A stretch of 31,466 nucleotides of DNA from Pseudomonadota bacterium. Its GTDB lineage: Bacteria > Pseudomonadota > Gammaproteobacteria > Burkholderiales > Gallionellaceae. The position numbers and the translations under genes are program-made. Of this stretch, positions 15,383-23,171 are shown one piece after another. The stretch is taken from assembly GCA_021822115.1 (NCBI GenBank), contig JAJZSA010000023.1, forward strand, positions 1 to 31,466. Reading direction: 5' to 3'. The notes under the pieces are model-generated. The model was given only the letters and a program-made list of their open reading frames with translations. It had not been told where the DNA came from and did no database searches. Positions within the stretch are counted from its first letter, which is position 1; each line of letters starts with the position of its first letter.

Positions 15383-15398
15383 GTAGGGGATTCCCTAC
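15383..15398. promoter_or_regulatory. Dyad GTAGGGGATTCCCTAC between receptor and S24 genes
   Basis: Inverted repeat with arms GTAGGG / CCCTAC and a GATT centre, located 130 bases upstream of the TonB receptor start and 73 bases upstream of the S24 gene start. The outer half-sites recur in the dyad at 18081-18096. Likely an operator for a dimeric regulator; regulator unknown. The remaining intergenic sequence shows only a TATCAT hexamer (15437-15442) that may serve the S24 gene. Confidence 0.45.
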
Positions 15399-15470
15399 AG
15401 CTTCGGGCGAGGCCGGCCGATCATCCCGACCTGAGCTATCATCGCAGCCCTGCCAACCGGAGCCGAGCGC

Positions 15471-15860
15471 ATGTCTACGCGTAAACCCATCCCCATCCCC
15501 GTCGTTGCCGCTGCTGCCGAGTCGGCAGCGCCGACCAGCAATTGCGACGGCAACGAGATCGTGGCGCTCATGGTGCTGGGTGACAGCATGGAGCCGGAAT
15601 TCAGCGAGGGCGAGATCATCGTCATCCAGATGGGGCTGCCCGCGCGCGACGGCGCGTTCGTGATCGGCACGCTGGACGACGAACCCATCCTGCGCCAGCT
15701 CCAGCGCGATGCCCACGGCGGTTGGCGGCTACATCCGCTCAATCCGGCCTATCCCGATGCGCCCATCGCCGATCTTTCCGGCATCCGCGGCGTGATCATG
15801 CAGAAGCGCAAGCCCGGCTCGCGCAAGTCGGTCAAACGTTACGACACGCAAGCCGCCTGA
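15471..15860 (+). CDS. S24-peptidase-fold protein without HTH domain
   Basis: 129-residue protein with the C-terminal fold of LexA/UmuD/phage repressors (peptidase S24). VLGDSMEPEFSEGEIIVI carries the Ser39-Met40 nucleophile region. The strand that normally holds the catalytic lysine (VxxK in LexA) reads EPILRQLQRD, with Arg75 where Lys is expected by my alignment. There is no N-terminal helix-turn-helix, only about 25 Ala/Pro-rich residues. It may thus be a non-cleaving dimerisation module or a UmuD-like protein; it is not a normal repressor. GGAG lies 8 bases before the ATG. It converges on the MFS gene, with 8 bases between stops. Confidence 0.85.
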   Translation: MSTRKPIPIPVVAAAAESAAPTSNCDGNEIVALMVLGDSMEPEFSEGEIIVIQMGLPARDGAFVIGTLDDEPILRQLQRDAHGGWRLHPLNPAYPDAPIADLSGIRGVIMQKRKPGSRKSVKRYDTQAA

Positions 15861-15868
15861 AGCGGGGT

Positions 15869-17158
15869 TCAGTCCTCGTTTAGTGCTGCGGCGCGGCCGC
15901 GCGCTACATCCACACCGCGCAGGATGAGCAGGCCGAGCAGGAAGAAGCCGCCGGTGCACAGGATCGCCAGCCTATGGTCGCCGGCGCTGAGCCAGCTCAC
16001 CAGGCCATAGGTCACCGGCCCCAGGATGGCCGACAGTTTCACCGCCAACCCCCACAAGCCGAAGAATTCCGCGCGTCGCGCTGCCGGCGCGAGATAGCCC
16101 ACCAGCGCGCGCCCCGCCGACTGGCTGGCACCCATGCACAGGCCGGCGACGTTGGCTGCCGCCCAGAACAGGCCCGGCCCCTCGGCCGCCCACGCCATCA
16201 GTACCATCGCCAGCCAGCCCACCAGCGTGAGCGCGATGGCCGGGATATGCCCGATGCGGTCTTGCACATAACCGAAGGCGAACGCCCCGACTGCCGCTGT
16301 GATGTTCACCACGAAGATCAGGCCCAGTGTCTGCTGCATGGAGAAATGCATGGCCTGCTGCGCATAGATGGCCGCCAGCGTGATCACCGTCTGGATGCCG
16401 GCCTGGTAGCTCACCGTGCAGATCAGGAAACGGCGCAGGTCGCGGTAATGTCGCGCATGGCGCAGCGTCTGCATCAGGCGGGTGATCGATTCGCGCAGCA
16501 GGTGTTTGCCCGCCAGATGCGGCTGCGGCGATGCGCGTTCGCGCAGGATGAGAAAGGTCGGCAGGCTGGACAAGGCGAACAGCGCAGCCGTGATGAGCAT
16601 GGTCACCGGCACGAAATCCGCCGCCGTATCGCCACGCCCCTGCGCCCAGCTCACATAGGCGAGGCACACACCCAGACTGGTCAGCCCGCCCACATAGCCC
16701 AGGCTCCAGCCCCAGCCCGATACCTTGCCCAGCGATTCTTCGCGCGCCAGCTCCGGCAGGAAGGCGGCGATCAGGTTCTCGCCCGTGGCATAGAAGAAAT
16801 TCGACAGCACGATGAGCGGCACCGCCAGCCACAGCATGCCCGGACCGGCGAAGTACAAGGCCGCAGTGAACAGTACGCAGCCCGCCGTGCTCAACAGCAA
16901 CAGGCGCTTCTTCGCCGCATAGGCATCGGCATAGGCGCCGAGCAGCGGCGCGCTGAGCATCACCAGCAGGTAAGACAGCGCCAGCGATAGCGTCCACGCC
17001 AGCGTCGCCCACGCCGCTCCGCCGGCTACCACCGACACGAAGTAGGCATTGAAGATCGCCGTGATGACGATGGTGGTATAGCCGGAATTGGCGAAGTCAT
17101 ACATCGCCCAAGCCCAGGCTTCGCGGCGGTTCACATCGGCAGCAAGACTATTGCGCAT
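15869..17158 (-). CDS. UMF1/Atg22-type MFS transporter
   Basis: 429-residue inner-membrane protein with about 12 hydrophobic helices. The N-terminal AWAMYDFANSGYTTIVITAIF is the signature of the UMF1 family of the major facilitator superfamily (related to yeast Atg22). LIVLSNFFYATGENLIAAFLPEL and GLCMGASQSAGRALVGYLAP are further conserved stretches, and GYVQDRIGH lies in the central part. The substrate of bacterial members is not known. The ATG at 17158 has no Shine-Dalgarno; TAGAAT on the minus strand around 17191 may be a -10 box. Not obviously linked to the neighbours. Confidence 0.9.
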   Translation of the reverse strand: MRNSLAADVNRREAWAWAMYDFANSGYTTIVITAIFNAYFVSVVAGGAAWATLAWTLSLALSYLLVMLSAPLLGAYADAYAAKKRLLLLSTAGCVLFTAALYFAGPGMLWLAVPLIVLSNFFYATGENLIAAFLPELAREESLGKVSGWGWSLGYVGGLTSLGVCLAYVSWAQGRGDTAADFVPVTMLITAALFALSSLPTFLILRERASPQPHLAGKHLLRESITRLMQTLRHARHYRDLRRFLICTVSYQAGIQTVITLAAIYAQQAMHFSMQQTLGLIFVVNITAAVGAFAFGYVQDRIGHIPAIALTLVGWLAMVLMAWAAEGPGLFWAAANVAGLCMGASQSAGRALVGYLAPAARRAEFFGLWGLAVKLSAILGPVTYGLVSWLSAGDHRLAILCTGGFFLLGLLILRGVDVARGRAAALNED

Positions 17159-17229
17159 GGCACTGAATGAAGAAGTAGGCGAGCAGCGATTCTATGTCAG
17201 ATCCTTGCGCGGCTTGATGATCAGACAAG

Positions 17230-17254
17230 AAAAAGCCGCGCTTTGGGCGCGGCT
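17230..17254 (-). terminator. Rho-independent terminator of the OmpA-family gene
   Basis: Stem GCGCGGCT (17247-17254) with AGCCGCGC (17234-17241), five-base loop, followed on the minus strand by a T5 tract. It begins 22 bases after the stop of the OmpA-family gene. Confidence 0.88.
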
Positions 17255-17276
17255 CGATCATGCATTGAGCTGAGAT

Positions 17277-17831
17277 TCAGAAACGCACTTGAACTTCATA
17301 GCGACGGTTCTTGGCTTTCTTGGCCGGAGTGTCGTCATTCTTGACGATGGGGTGCGTCGAGCCCATCCCGGTCGCCTCGATGTCTTCAGCACTCACGCCT
17401 TGCGCGATCAGTTCCTTGACCATCACTTGCGCACGGCGCATCGACAGTTCCTGGTTCTTGGCCGCATCACCGGAAGAGTCGGTGTGGCCGGACACGATGA
17501 ATTTGAAGCCGGTCTGCCCTTGCGACTGCAGGGACTTCTTCACGTCGATGATGACAGTGGCGAGTTTCTTCGATTTGCTGCCGCAACCGGGTTCCAGTTG
17601 GTCGGTGCCGCTCTTGAACGAGCACTGGTTCTTGCGGCCTTCGTCCAGCAGACGTTTGTTGACCTGTGCCGCCAACTTCTTGTTGCCTTCCGCTCGTGCC
17701 TGTTCGCGCGCCTGCTCCTTGGCTTTTGCCTCCAGGCTGCCACCGGCGGATTTGTTGAGATCGTCCATCAATCCAGCCTGTGCGAGGCTGGTAGTCAAGC
17801 CCAGCAAGAGGGCAATGACGAATCTGTTCAT
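17277..17831 (-). CDS. OmpA-family peptidoglycan-binding protein
   Basis: 184-residue exported protein. A signal peptide (MNRFVIALLLGLTTSLAQA) without lipobox cysteine is followed by an Ala/Lys/Arg-rich helical segment (LEAKAKEQAREQARAEGNKK, about 35-65) and a C-terminal OmpA-like domain: FIVSGHTDSSGDAAKNQELS, MRRAQVMVKELIAQG, TGMGSTHPI and the final KNRRYEVQVRF. The conserved Asp and Arg that bind meso-diaminopimelate in peptidoglycan are in the HTDSSG and NRR segments. The start at 17831 is chosen because AAAGGG lies 6-8 bases upstream; a Met five codons earlier lacks this. It could act like the OmpA-like lipoprotein YfiB of YfiBNR systems, but it is separated from the yfiR-like gene by two other genes. 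Confidence 0.9.
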   Translation of the reverse strand: MNRFVIALLLGLTTSLAQAGLMDDLNKSAGGSLEAKAKEQAREQARAEGNKKLAAQVNKRLLDEGRKNQCSFKSGTDQLEPGCGSKSKKLATVIIDVKKSLQSQGQTGFKFIVSGHTDSSGDAAKNQELSMRRAQVMVKELIAQGVSAEDIEATGMGSTHPIVKNDDTPAKKAKNRRYEVQVRF

Positions 17832-17877
17832 ATACAACCCTTTCATTGTTTGGTCGCGCAGAGAGTTGCGCGGCGGC

Positions 17878-17906
17878 ATATTCGGGTTGGGACTGACAAG
17901 TGTCAA
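17878..17906 (-). promoter_or_regulatory. Candidate promoter of the OmpA-family gene
   Basis: On the minus strand a perfect TTGACA (17901-17906), 17-base spacer and GAATAT (17878-17883), a poor -10. The -35 overlaps an inverted repeat TGACA-AG-TGTCA (17894-17905). The leader to the start codon at 17831 would be about 40 bases. Confidence 0.45.
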
Positions 17907-18375
17907 TGGGGAGAGACAGAGGGATGTCGGCAGGGGCAAGGGAATCCTGCGCCGGGGACAGATCCACCGGGACCGGCAACAATCGTGGAAGGTCGGCATG
18001 GTCATGTCGGGCGTGCCCATCGAATCTATCTCCTTACAGCAGTACCGGATATCAGGAAAGACCGCACTGTCGTCACACCCGTAGGAATATTCCTATGGGT
18101 GGCTTAGCGCCCTACACAAAATCAGGAATCGTCTGACTGTTGAGAGTCGCAGGTTCAGGCAATCTTCGCTGCAAAATAAAACCATCGGGGACGGATAGGC
18201 TGCGCATCAGAACCAGCACGTTACAAAGCATCGTCCCGATTCTGGATGGCTATGGCATGCTGGCGATATCCATCATTTCCCTGACGGTGGTCGTTGAAGT
18301 TCCTCGTAGCAGGTATGATGGGGTTTCCGTTGCTCTATGGTATGGAGCGGGTAAGTGCAGAAAAGTGGAGAACGG
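17907..18375. other. Long intergenic region between divergent genes
   Basis: About 470 bases without a convincing gene; short open frames here have no recognisable product or good ribosome binding site. It contains the dyad at 18081-18096 and, near the right end, TTGAAG (18294-18299) and TATGAT (18314-18319), spaced only 14 bases, a doubtful promoter for the MASE1 gene. The length suggests room for a regulated promoter or an unrecognised small RNA. Confidence 0.5.
18081..18096. promoter_or_regulatory. Dyad GTAGGAATATTCCTAT upstream of the MASE1-GGDEF gene
   Basis: Core TAGGAATATTCCTA is a perfect 14-bp palindrome, extended by CCC/GGG pairing to 18078-18099. It shares the half-site layout GTAGG-N6-CCTA(C/T) with 15383-15398. 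It lies between the divergent OmpA-family and MASE1-GGDEF genes. Confidence 0.45.
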
Positions 18376-19770
18376 ATGTTTTCTAAAGTCAGTCTGGCAT
18401 TCCTGCTGAAGCAGGTCGGCGTTGCAATCATCTATGCAGCCATCCTGTATCTTGGCGAAACGCTTTTTGAAAGCGACGACTCTTACGGAAATTTTGAAGC
18501 CTCCACGGGTTTCGCCCTGGCAGTGCTCCTGTTGGGCGGTCGGCGCTACGCCTATGGTCTGCTAGGTGGTGCCTTGGCGCTACGCATAGGGATGGGGGAA
18601 GGGCTCCTCTCCGCCCTGATCGCCGCCAGCGGCGATACGTTGCAGGCGCTGCTGGGGTATTGGCTGATCAATCGCAAACGGCTCTTCGACCCACACCTGA
18701 AAACCCTGCGCGACTATCTGGTGCTGATCCTGCTGGGTGGCTGCGTGAGCATGGCCGTCGGTGCGGTGTTCACCAATGCCGCCTTCCTCATGATCGGAGA
18801 ACTTGCGTCTGGCGAGTACCTGGAAGCCATGCTCAGGTGGTGGATGAGCGATACGCTGGGCATCATCCTGGTCGCGCCGCTGATCCTGGTGTGGTCGACG
18901 AAGGGCGAGGGGAGGATAGCTCCGCTAAGGGTCCTTGCGACGTTTGCATTCATTTTGCTGACGCTGGCGTTCTGCGGGCTGGTATTCCTGGATATGGGGC
19001 GCGGTACTTTCTTCGAACCGCTCGCGCAAAATTACTGGTTGTTCCTGATCGTATCCTGGGCCGCAGTGAGCCTTGGCACACGGGAAACCGTCATCGTGCT
19101 GCTGTTGACCGCTTCGTTCGGATTGACGGGTGCCATCGAAGGGATAGGCTACTTCGGTCACGACATCGAAGCGTCGCATCTGGCGAATTACTGGTTCTAC
19201 ATGACGATATTGTCGGTGGTGGGCATGGCGCTCGCGACCTATTTTTCGGAGCGGAAGCTGGCCGCCAAAGAGCTCCACAATCTGGCTTTCTACGACCCGC
19301 TCACCCAGCTGCCGAACCGGCGATTGCTGCTCGATCGCCTGCAACAGGTGCGCCTCAGCAGCGAGCGCAATGGCAGGCATTTCATGCTGGCGTATCTCGA
19401 TCTGGACCGGTTCAAGAACATCAACGACACACTGGGCCATGACTTTGGCGACATCCTGCTCCGCCAAGTGGCACATCGCCTGACCGATAAAATCCGCAAG
19501 TGCGATACCGTGGCGCTGGTGGACAGCACGGTCGCCCGCTTGAGTGGCGATGAATTCGTCGTTCTGATCGAAGACCTGAGCGATAAACCCCTGGAGGCTG
19601 CGCTCCAAGCCGAGACGATTTGCAAAAAGCTGTTGAATGAATTCGTCCAGCCCTTTGCGTTGGGTAGCACCGAATACCGCTGTACGGCCAGTATCGGCGT
19701 CGGCCTGTTCAAGGGCGCGGCCTTGCCGCTGGATGAGCTGCTGAAACAGACCGACATCGCCATGTACTAG
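18376..19770 (+). CDS. MASE1-GGDEF sensor cyclase, 5' part of an amber-split gene
   Basis: 464 residues before an in-frame TAG. Residues about 10-290 form a MASE1 membrane sensor with eight or so hydrophobic helices (ASTGFALAVLLLGGRRYAYG, GCVSMAVGAVFTNAAFL). The GGDEF domain starts at about 303 (LAFYDPLTQLPNRRLLLDRL) and has SGDEF at 390-394, a variant often found in GGDEF-EAL proteins. Just before it a short insertion repeats TVA (CDTVALVDSTVARLSGDEF). The frame stops at IAMY, exactly where family members continue with Gln-Ala-Lys-Asn; the same frame goes on as an EAL domain. GGAG lies 5 bases before the ATG; a GTG at 18355 is less likely. Either a broken gene or one that needs readthrough. 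Confidence 0.85.
   Translation: MFSKVSLAFLLKQVGVAIIYAAILYLGETLFESDDSYGNFEASTGFALAVLLLGGRRYAYGLLGGALALRIGMGEGLLSALIAASGDTLQALLGYWLINRKRLFDPHLKTLRDYLVLILLGGCVSMAVGAVFTNAAFLMIGELASGEYLEAMLRWWMSDTLGIILVAPLILVWSTKGEGRIAPLRVLATFAFILLTLAFCGLVFLDMGRGTFFEPLAQNYWLFLIVSWAAVSLGTRETVIVLLLTASFGLTGAIEGIGYFGHDIEASHLANYWFYMTILSVVGMALATYFSERKLAAKELHNLAFYDPLTQLPNRRLLLDRLQQVRLSSERNGRHFMLAYLDLDRFKNINDTLGHDFGDILLRQVAHRLTDKIRKCDTVALVDSTVARLSGDEFVVLIEDLSDKPLEAALQAETICKKLLNEFVQPFALGSTEYRCTASIGVGLFKGAALPLDELLKQTDIAMY
19768..19770 (+). other. In-frame amber codon at the GGDEF-EAL junction
   Basis: The sequence reads TAC TAG GTG AAG AAT. The usual family sequence M-Y-Q-A-K-N would be encoded by CAG GCG, so two C-to-T changes four bases apart (TAG GTG) explain both the stop and the Val. 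No frameshift is needed. Confidence 0.9.
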
Positions 19771-20691
19771 GTGAAGAATTCCGGCCGCAACAACCTGCAA
19801 TTCTTCAATCCGGAGATGCAGGAAGCCATCCTGCAACGCACCGTGATGGAAAACGAATTGCATCAGGCGCTGGCCTCGGGGCAATTCCAGTTGCATTACC
19901 AGTTGCAACTGGATAGCGCCCTGCGTCCGCTGGGGGCGGAAGGATTGATCCGCTGGCTGCATCCCGTCCGGGGCATGGTCTCGCCCGCCAGGTTCATCCC
20001 GATGGCGGAAGAGTGCGGCATGATCCTGGCGATCGGACGCTGGGTGATCGATACTGCCTGTGCCCAGATCAAGGCGTGGCAACAAGATCCGATTACGTGC
20101 GGACTGACCTTGGCCATCAATGTCAGCGCCAGACAATTCCAGCAGGCTGATTTCGTCGAACACGTCACTGCCGCCATCCAGCGCAACGGCATCGCGCCTT
20201 CCCTGCTCAAGCTGGAACTGACGGAAAGCCTGCTACAGGCGGATATCGAGGGCACCATCGAAAAGATGAGTGCGCTGAAGAATGTCGGCGTCCAGTTCTC
20301 GCTGGACGATTTCGGCACCGGTTACTCGTCGCTGCAATACATCAAACGCCTGCCGCTGGACCAGATCAAGATCGACCAATCCTTCGTGCGCGACATCGAT
20401 GTGGACGAGAGCGACAAGGTCATCGTGCGCACCATCATCGCCATGGCACAGAGCCTGGATATGGATGTCATCGCCGAAGGGGTGGAGACGGAAGGGCAGC
20501 GCAAACTGCTGTACAGCCTGAACTGTACGCACTACCAGGGATATCTGTTCAGCAAACCTCTTGCCGCCGAGAGTTTCGAACGATTGCTCAGGGAGCGAGG
20601 CTATCGCTCGGTCGCCCCGGTGCGCGATGTCGACGAGCAGATCATGCAGGGATCAGGCGGATTCTGGAATGAGGGGCTGGCGACACCTTGA
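19771..20691 (+). CDS. EAL phosphodiesterase domain, 3' part of the amber-split gene
   Basis: Same frame as the preceding cyclase, directly after its TAG; the next codon is GTG, without a Shine-Dalgarno. The first residues (KNSGRNNLQFFNPEMQ) are the normal end of a GGDEF domain, so this is not an independent gene by origin. The EAL domain is complete: EGLIRWLHP (EAL variant), INVSARQF, LKLELTES, LDDFGTGYSSLQYIKRLPLD, IKIDQSFVRDI, IAEGVETEGQ and YQGYLFSKPL, with the metal-binding and catalytic acidic residues and lysine present. Expected activity is c-di-GMP hydrolysis if the protein is made. Internal ATG codons at 19816 and later could allow re-initiation but would cut the linker. Confidence 0.82.
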   Translation: MKNSGRNNLQFFNPEMQEAILQRTVMENELHQALASGQFQLHYQLQLDSALRPLGAEGLIRWLHPVRGMVSPARFIPMAEECGMILAIGRWVIDTACAQIKAWQQDPITCGLTLAINVSARQFQQADFVEHVTAAIQRNGIAPSLLKLELTESLLQADIEGTIEKMSALKNVGVQFSLDDFGTGYSSLQYIKRLPLDQIKIDQSFVRDIDVDESDKVIVRTIIAMAQSLDMDVIAEGVETEGQRKLLYSLNCTHYQGYLFSKPLAAESFERLLRERGYRSVAPVRDVDEQIMQGSGGFWNEGLATP

Positions 20692-20774
20692 CTGCTGTTG
20701 ATGCGTAACCCGTTAGCAATGCCAGCGTCGCACATGCCGCACATCGGCAGCCAAGCTATGGCGCATGGGGCGGG

Positions 20775-21605
20775 TCAGGAGAACATGGCGCGCGCGGCGG
20801 CCAGCTCGCGCTCGAAACGCTCGAAGAACTCGCGATACAGATCCGGTGCCAGGCCGAGGCGTTGCACCGCTGACAGCTTCTCCCAATCCACCACCTTGGC
20901 ACTGGCGCGGGTCAGCATGTTGGCCACGGTCACGATGTCGGTATAGCTCGCCACCTTAGCGTCCGAGGGGCGGAACAGATCCTCATGCAACACCGGGATC
21001 TCCACCAGTTCGGGCGGGAACTCCCACGACTGGAGCAGGCGTTCGCCCAGCACTGCGCTGCATTTGTTGAGCAACATGCCCATCACCGCTTCCTCCATCT
21101 GCAAGCCCTTGCGCTCGATATACAGCAGCAGCGGCAGGCGGCCGATGTCATGGATCAGGCCGGCCAGCAAGGCATGGTCGGGGTTCAGGTGCTTCTGGCT
21201 CTTGGCCAGCACATAACTGGTCGCCGCCACCTCGCGGCTATGTTGCCAGAACTCATCCAGCAGGCGTCGTAACTGCGGCTGCTTGGGCATGGCCAGTTGC
21301 GCCAGGGCGGCGCTCACCACCAGATTGCGCAGCATCTTGTAGCCCAGGCGCGAGACCGCCGCATTCACGTTGTCCACCTTGGGCTTGCCGGCATAGAGGG
21401 CACTGTTCGCGGTGCGGATCAGTTGTGCCACGAAAGCCGGATCGCGCGCCAGTGCCGCCACGATCTGTGCCGCCGAGACATTGATGTCGTCCAGCATGCG
21501 CTGCACCTTGCTGGCCCAGGCGGGCATCACCGGCAACTCAAGTTCGTTGCGTGCGATCGCTTGCGCAAGTTCTTCGGCTACCGGACAGGATGGGATAGTG
21601 CTCAT
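20775..21605 (-). CDS. HDOD-domain signalling protein
   Basis: 276-residue cytoplasmic protein with an HDOD domain from about residue 15 to 215: LPVMPAWASKVQRMLDD, SAAQIVAALARDPAFVAQLIRTANSA (20 of these shown in the family as the hallmark), VNAAVSRLGYKMLRNLVVS and GLIHDIGRLPLLLY. HDOD proteins act as scaffolds in bacterial signalling, often with c-di-GMP or motility genes; they usually lack enzyme activity. The start at 21605 (MSTIPSCPVAEE) is preferred to one 35 codons upstream, which would overlap the promoter region. It is divergent from pilU, the type IV pilus ATPase gene, which suggests a motility role. Confidence 0.88.
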   Translation of the reverse strand: MSTIPSCPVAEELAQAIARNELELPVMPAWASKVQRMLDDINVSAAQIVAALARDPAFVAQLIRTANSALYAGKPKVDNVNAAVSRLGYKMLRNLVVSAALAQLAMPKQPQLRRLLDEFWQHSREVAATSYVLAKSQKHLNPDHALLAGLIHDIGRLPLLLYIERKGLQMEEAVMGMLLNKCSAVLGERLLQSWEFPPELVEIPVLHEDLFRPSDAKVASYTDIVTVANMLTRASAKVVDWEKLSAVQRLGLAPDLYREFFERFERELAAARAMFS

Positions 21606-21647
21606 GAATACAGGGGCTTCCAGATCGCGTGCAAATTCGCGGGCGGC

Positions 21648-21676
21648 ATTATCCAGAGTTGTGCCGGGTGCCGCAA
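21648..21676 (-). promoter_or_regulatory. Candidate promoter of the HDOD gene
   Basis: On the minus strand TTGCGG (21671-21676), 17-base spacer and GATAAT (21648-21653), three and five matches to consensus. Leader about 40 bases. Confidence 0.35.
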
Positions 21677-21811
21677 TGCGCGACCGGCGCTTGCCATCAT
21701 GGTGCGACATACCGCATCGGATGACCGGCCAGCGTGGGCGGATGAGCGGTGGCGGGGCGCGGGGAAGCCGCTGCTAGAATGCCGCTCCCTCATACGACGA
21801 GCAGAGCGGCA

Positions 21812-23149
21812 ATGGCACTCACGGATCAGCAGGCATACGAATACATCATCAAACTCCTCACCGCGATGAGTCGCGCCGGCGGTTCGGACCTGTTCATCTC
21901 CAACGATTTCCCGCCCAGCATGAAGACGCACGGCGAGATGACGCCGATGACCTCGCAGAAACTCACCGGCGAGATCACGCGCCAGCTGGCCTATTCGCTG
22001 ATGAACGAAGACCAGCGCGCCGAGTTCGAGCAGGAGATGGAATGCAACTTCGCCATCTCGGTGCCTGGCGTGTCACGCTTCCGCGTCAACGTGTTCGTGC
22101 AGCAGCGCAACGTCGGCATGGTCATCCGCACCATCGCCGCCGAGATCCCCAACTTCGAGAAGCTCGGTCTGCCCGAGGTGCTGAAAGAGATCATCATGCA
22201 CAAGCGCGGCCTGGTGCTGGTGGTCGGCGGTACCGGCTCCGGCAAGTCCACCTCGCTGGCCGCGATGATCGATCATCGCAACCGCACCTCCAAAGGCCAC
22301 ATCATCACAGTGGAAGACCCGGTGGAATATGTGCACCAGTCCAAGCAATCGTTGATCACCCACCGCGAGGTCGGCGTGGATACGCACAGCTGGCACCACG
22401 CGCTGAAGAACACTCTGCGTCAGGCGCCGGACGTGATCCTGATCGGCGAGATCCGCGACGCCGAGACCATGGAACACGCCATCGCCTTCGCCGAGACCGG
22501 CCACCTGTGCCTGGGCACGCTGCACGCCAACAGCGCCAACCAGACCATCGACCGCATCATCAACTTCTTCCCCGAAGAGCGGCGCAACCAGTTGCTGATG
22601 GATCTTTCCGCCAACATGCGCGCCATCATCTCGCAGCGCCTGATCCGCACCGAAGACGGCAAGGGGCGCAAGGCCGCCATCGAGATCCTGCTCAACACGC
22701 CGCTGGTGGCCGACAAGATCTTCAAGGGCGAATTCAACGAGCTCAAACCCGTCATGGAAAAGTCGCGCGAACTGGGCATGCGCACCTTCGACTGGTCGCT
22801 GTTCGAGCTCTACAACGACGACTTCATCTCCTACGAAGAAGCCATCCGCAACGCCGACTCCGCCAACGAACTGCGCCTGAACATCAAACTCAAGAGCAAA
22901 CGCGGCGAACCGGTTTCCGACTCGACCATGTCGCTCTCACTGCACGAGCACAAATCGGAAGAGGAACTGGAAGCCGAGCGCGCGCAGGAACTGGCCGCGC
23001 AGGAAGCGCGCAAGAAAGAATTCGAAGCCGAACAACTCGCCAAACAGCAACAGGAAAAGCTGTTGCGCGAACAACAGGCGCAAGCACAGGCTCAGGAAGC
23101 CGTCCCCGCAGCACCGAAGGTGGATGTGCCGCCGCTTTCGTTGCAGTAA
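21812..23149 (+). CDS. pilU: PilU/PilT-like type IV pilus retraction ATPase
   Basis: 445-residue cytoplasmic hexameric ATPase that powers pilus retraction. Walker A is GGTGSGKST (139-147), the Asp box and arginines lie in IITVEDPVEYVHQ, Walker B is DVILIGEIRDAET (207-219) and the His box is TGHLCLGTLHANSA. The opening SRAGGSDLFISNDFPPSMKTHGE and the length beyond 345 residues favour PilU over PilT. After the core, from about residue 375, there is a charged Gln/Glu/Ala-rich coiled-coil tail (EEELEAERAQELAAQEARKK) ending VPPLSLQ, longer than in typical PilU. The start at 21812 matches the family; Shine-Dalgarno is weak and TAGAAT at 21775-21780 may be the -10 box. Confidence 0.9.
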   Translation: MALTDQQAYEYIIKLLTAMSRAGGSDLFISNDFPPSMKTHGEMTPMTSQKLTGEITRQLAYSLMNEDQRAEFEQEMECNFAISVPGVSRFRVNVFVQQRNVGMVIRTIAAEIPNFEKLGLPEVLKEIIMHKRGLVLVVGGTGSGKSTSLAAMIDHRNRTSKGHIITVEDPVEYVHQSKQSLITHREVGVDTHSWHHALKNTLRQAPDVILIGEIRDAETMEHAIAFAETGHLCLGTLHANSANQTIDRIINFFPEERRNQLLMDLSANMRAIISQRLIRTEDGKGRKAAIEILLNTPLVADKIFKGEFNELKPVMEKSRELGMRTFDWSLFELYNDDFISYEEAIRNADSANELRLNIKLKSKRGEPVSDSTMSLSLHEHKSEEELEAERAQELAAQEARKKEFEAEQLAKQQQEKLLREQQAQAQAQEAVPAAPKVDVPPLSLQ

Positions 23150-23171
23150 GTTACGTCAAGGGGGGTACGGC

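Noticed and set aside
15974..16990. 338-codon plus-strand frame
   Set aside because: Antisense to the MFS transporter; rich in Arg, Gln and His as expected for a reverse frame of membrane-helix codons.
17900..18136. Short plus-strand frame in the long intergenic region
   Set aside because: No ribosome-binding site, no recognisable protein, and it crosses the dyad and the candidate ompA-type promoter.
18925..20163. 412-codon minus-strand frame spanning the amber codon
   Set aside because: Antisense to GGDEF and EAL motifs that are clearly coding; no family recognised.
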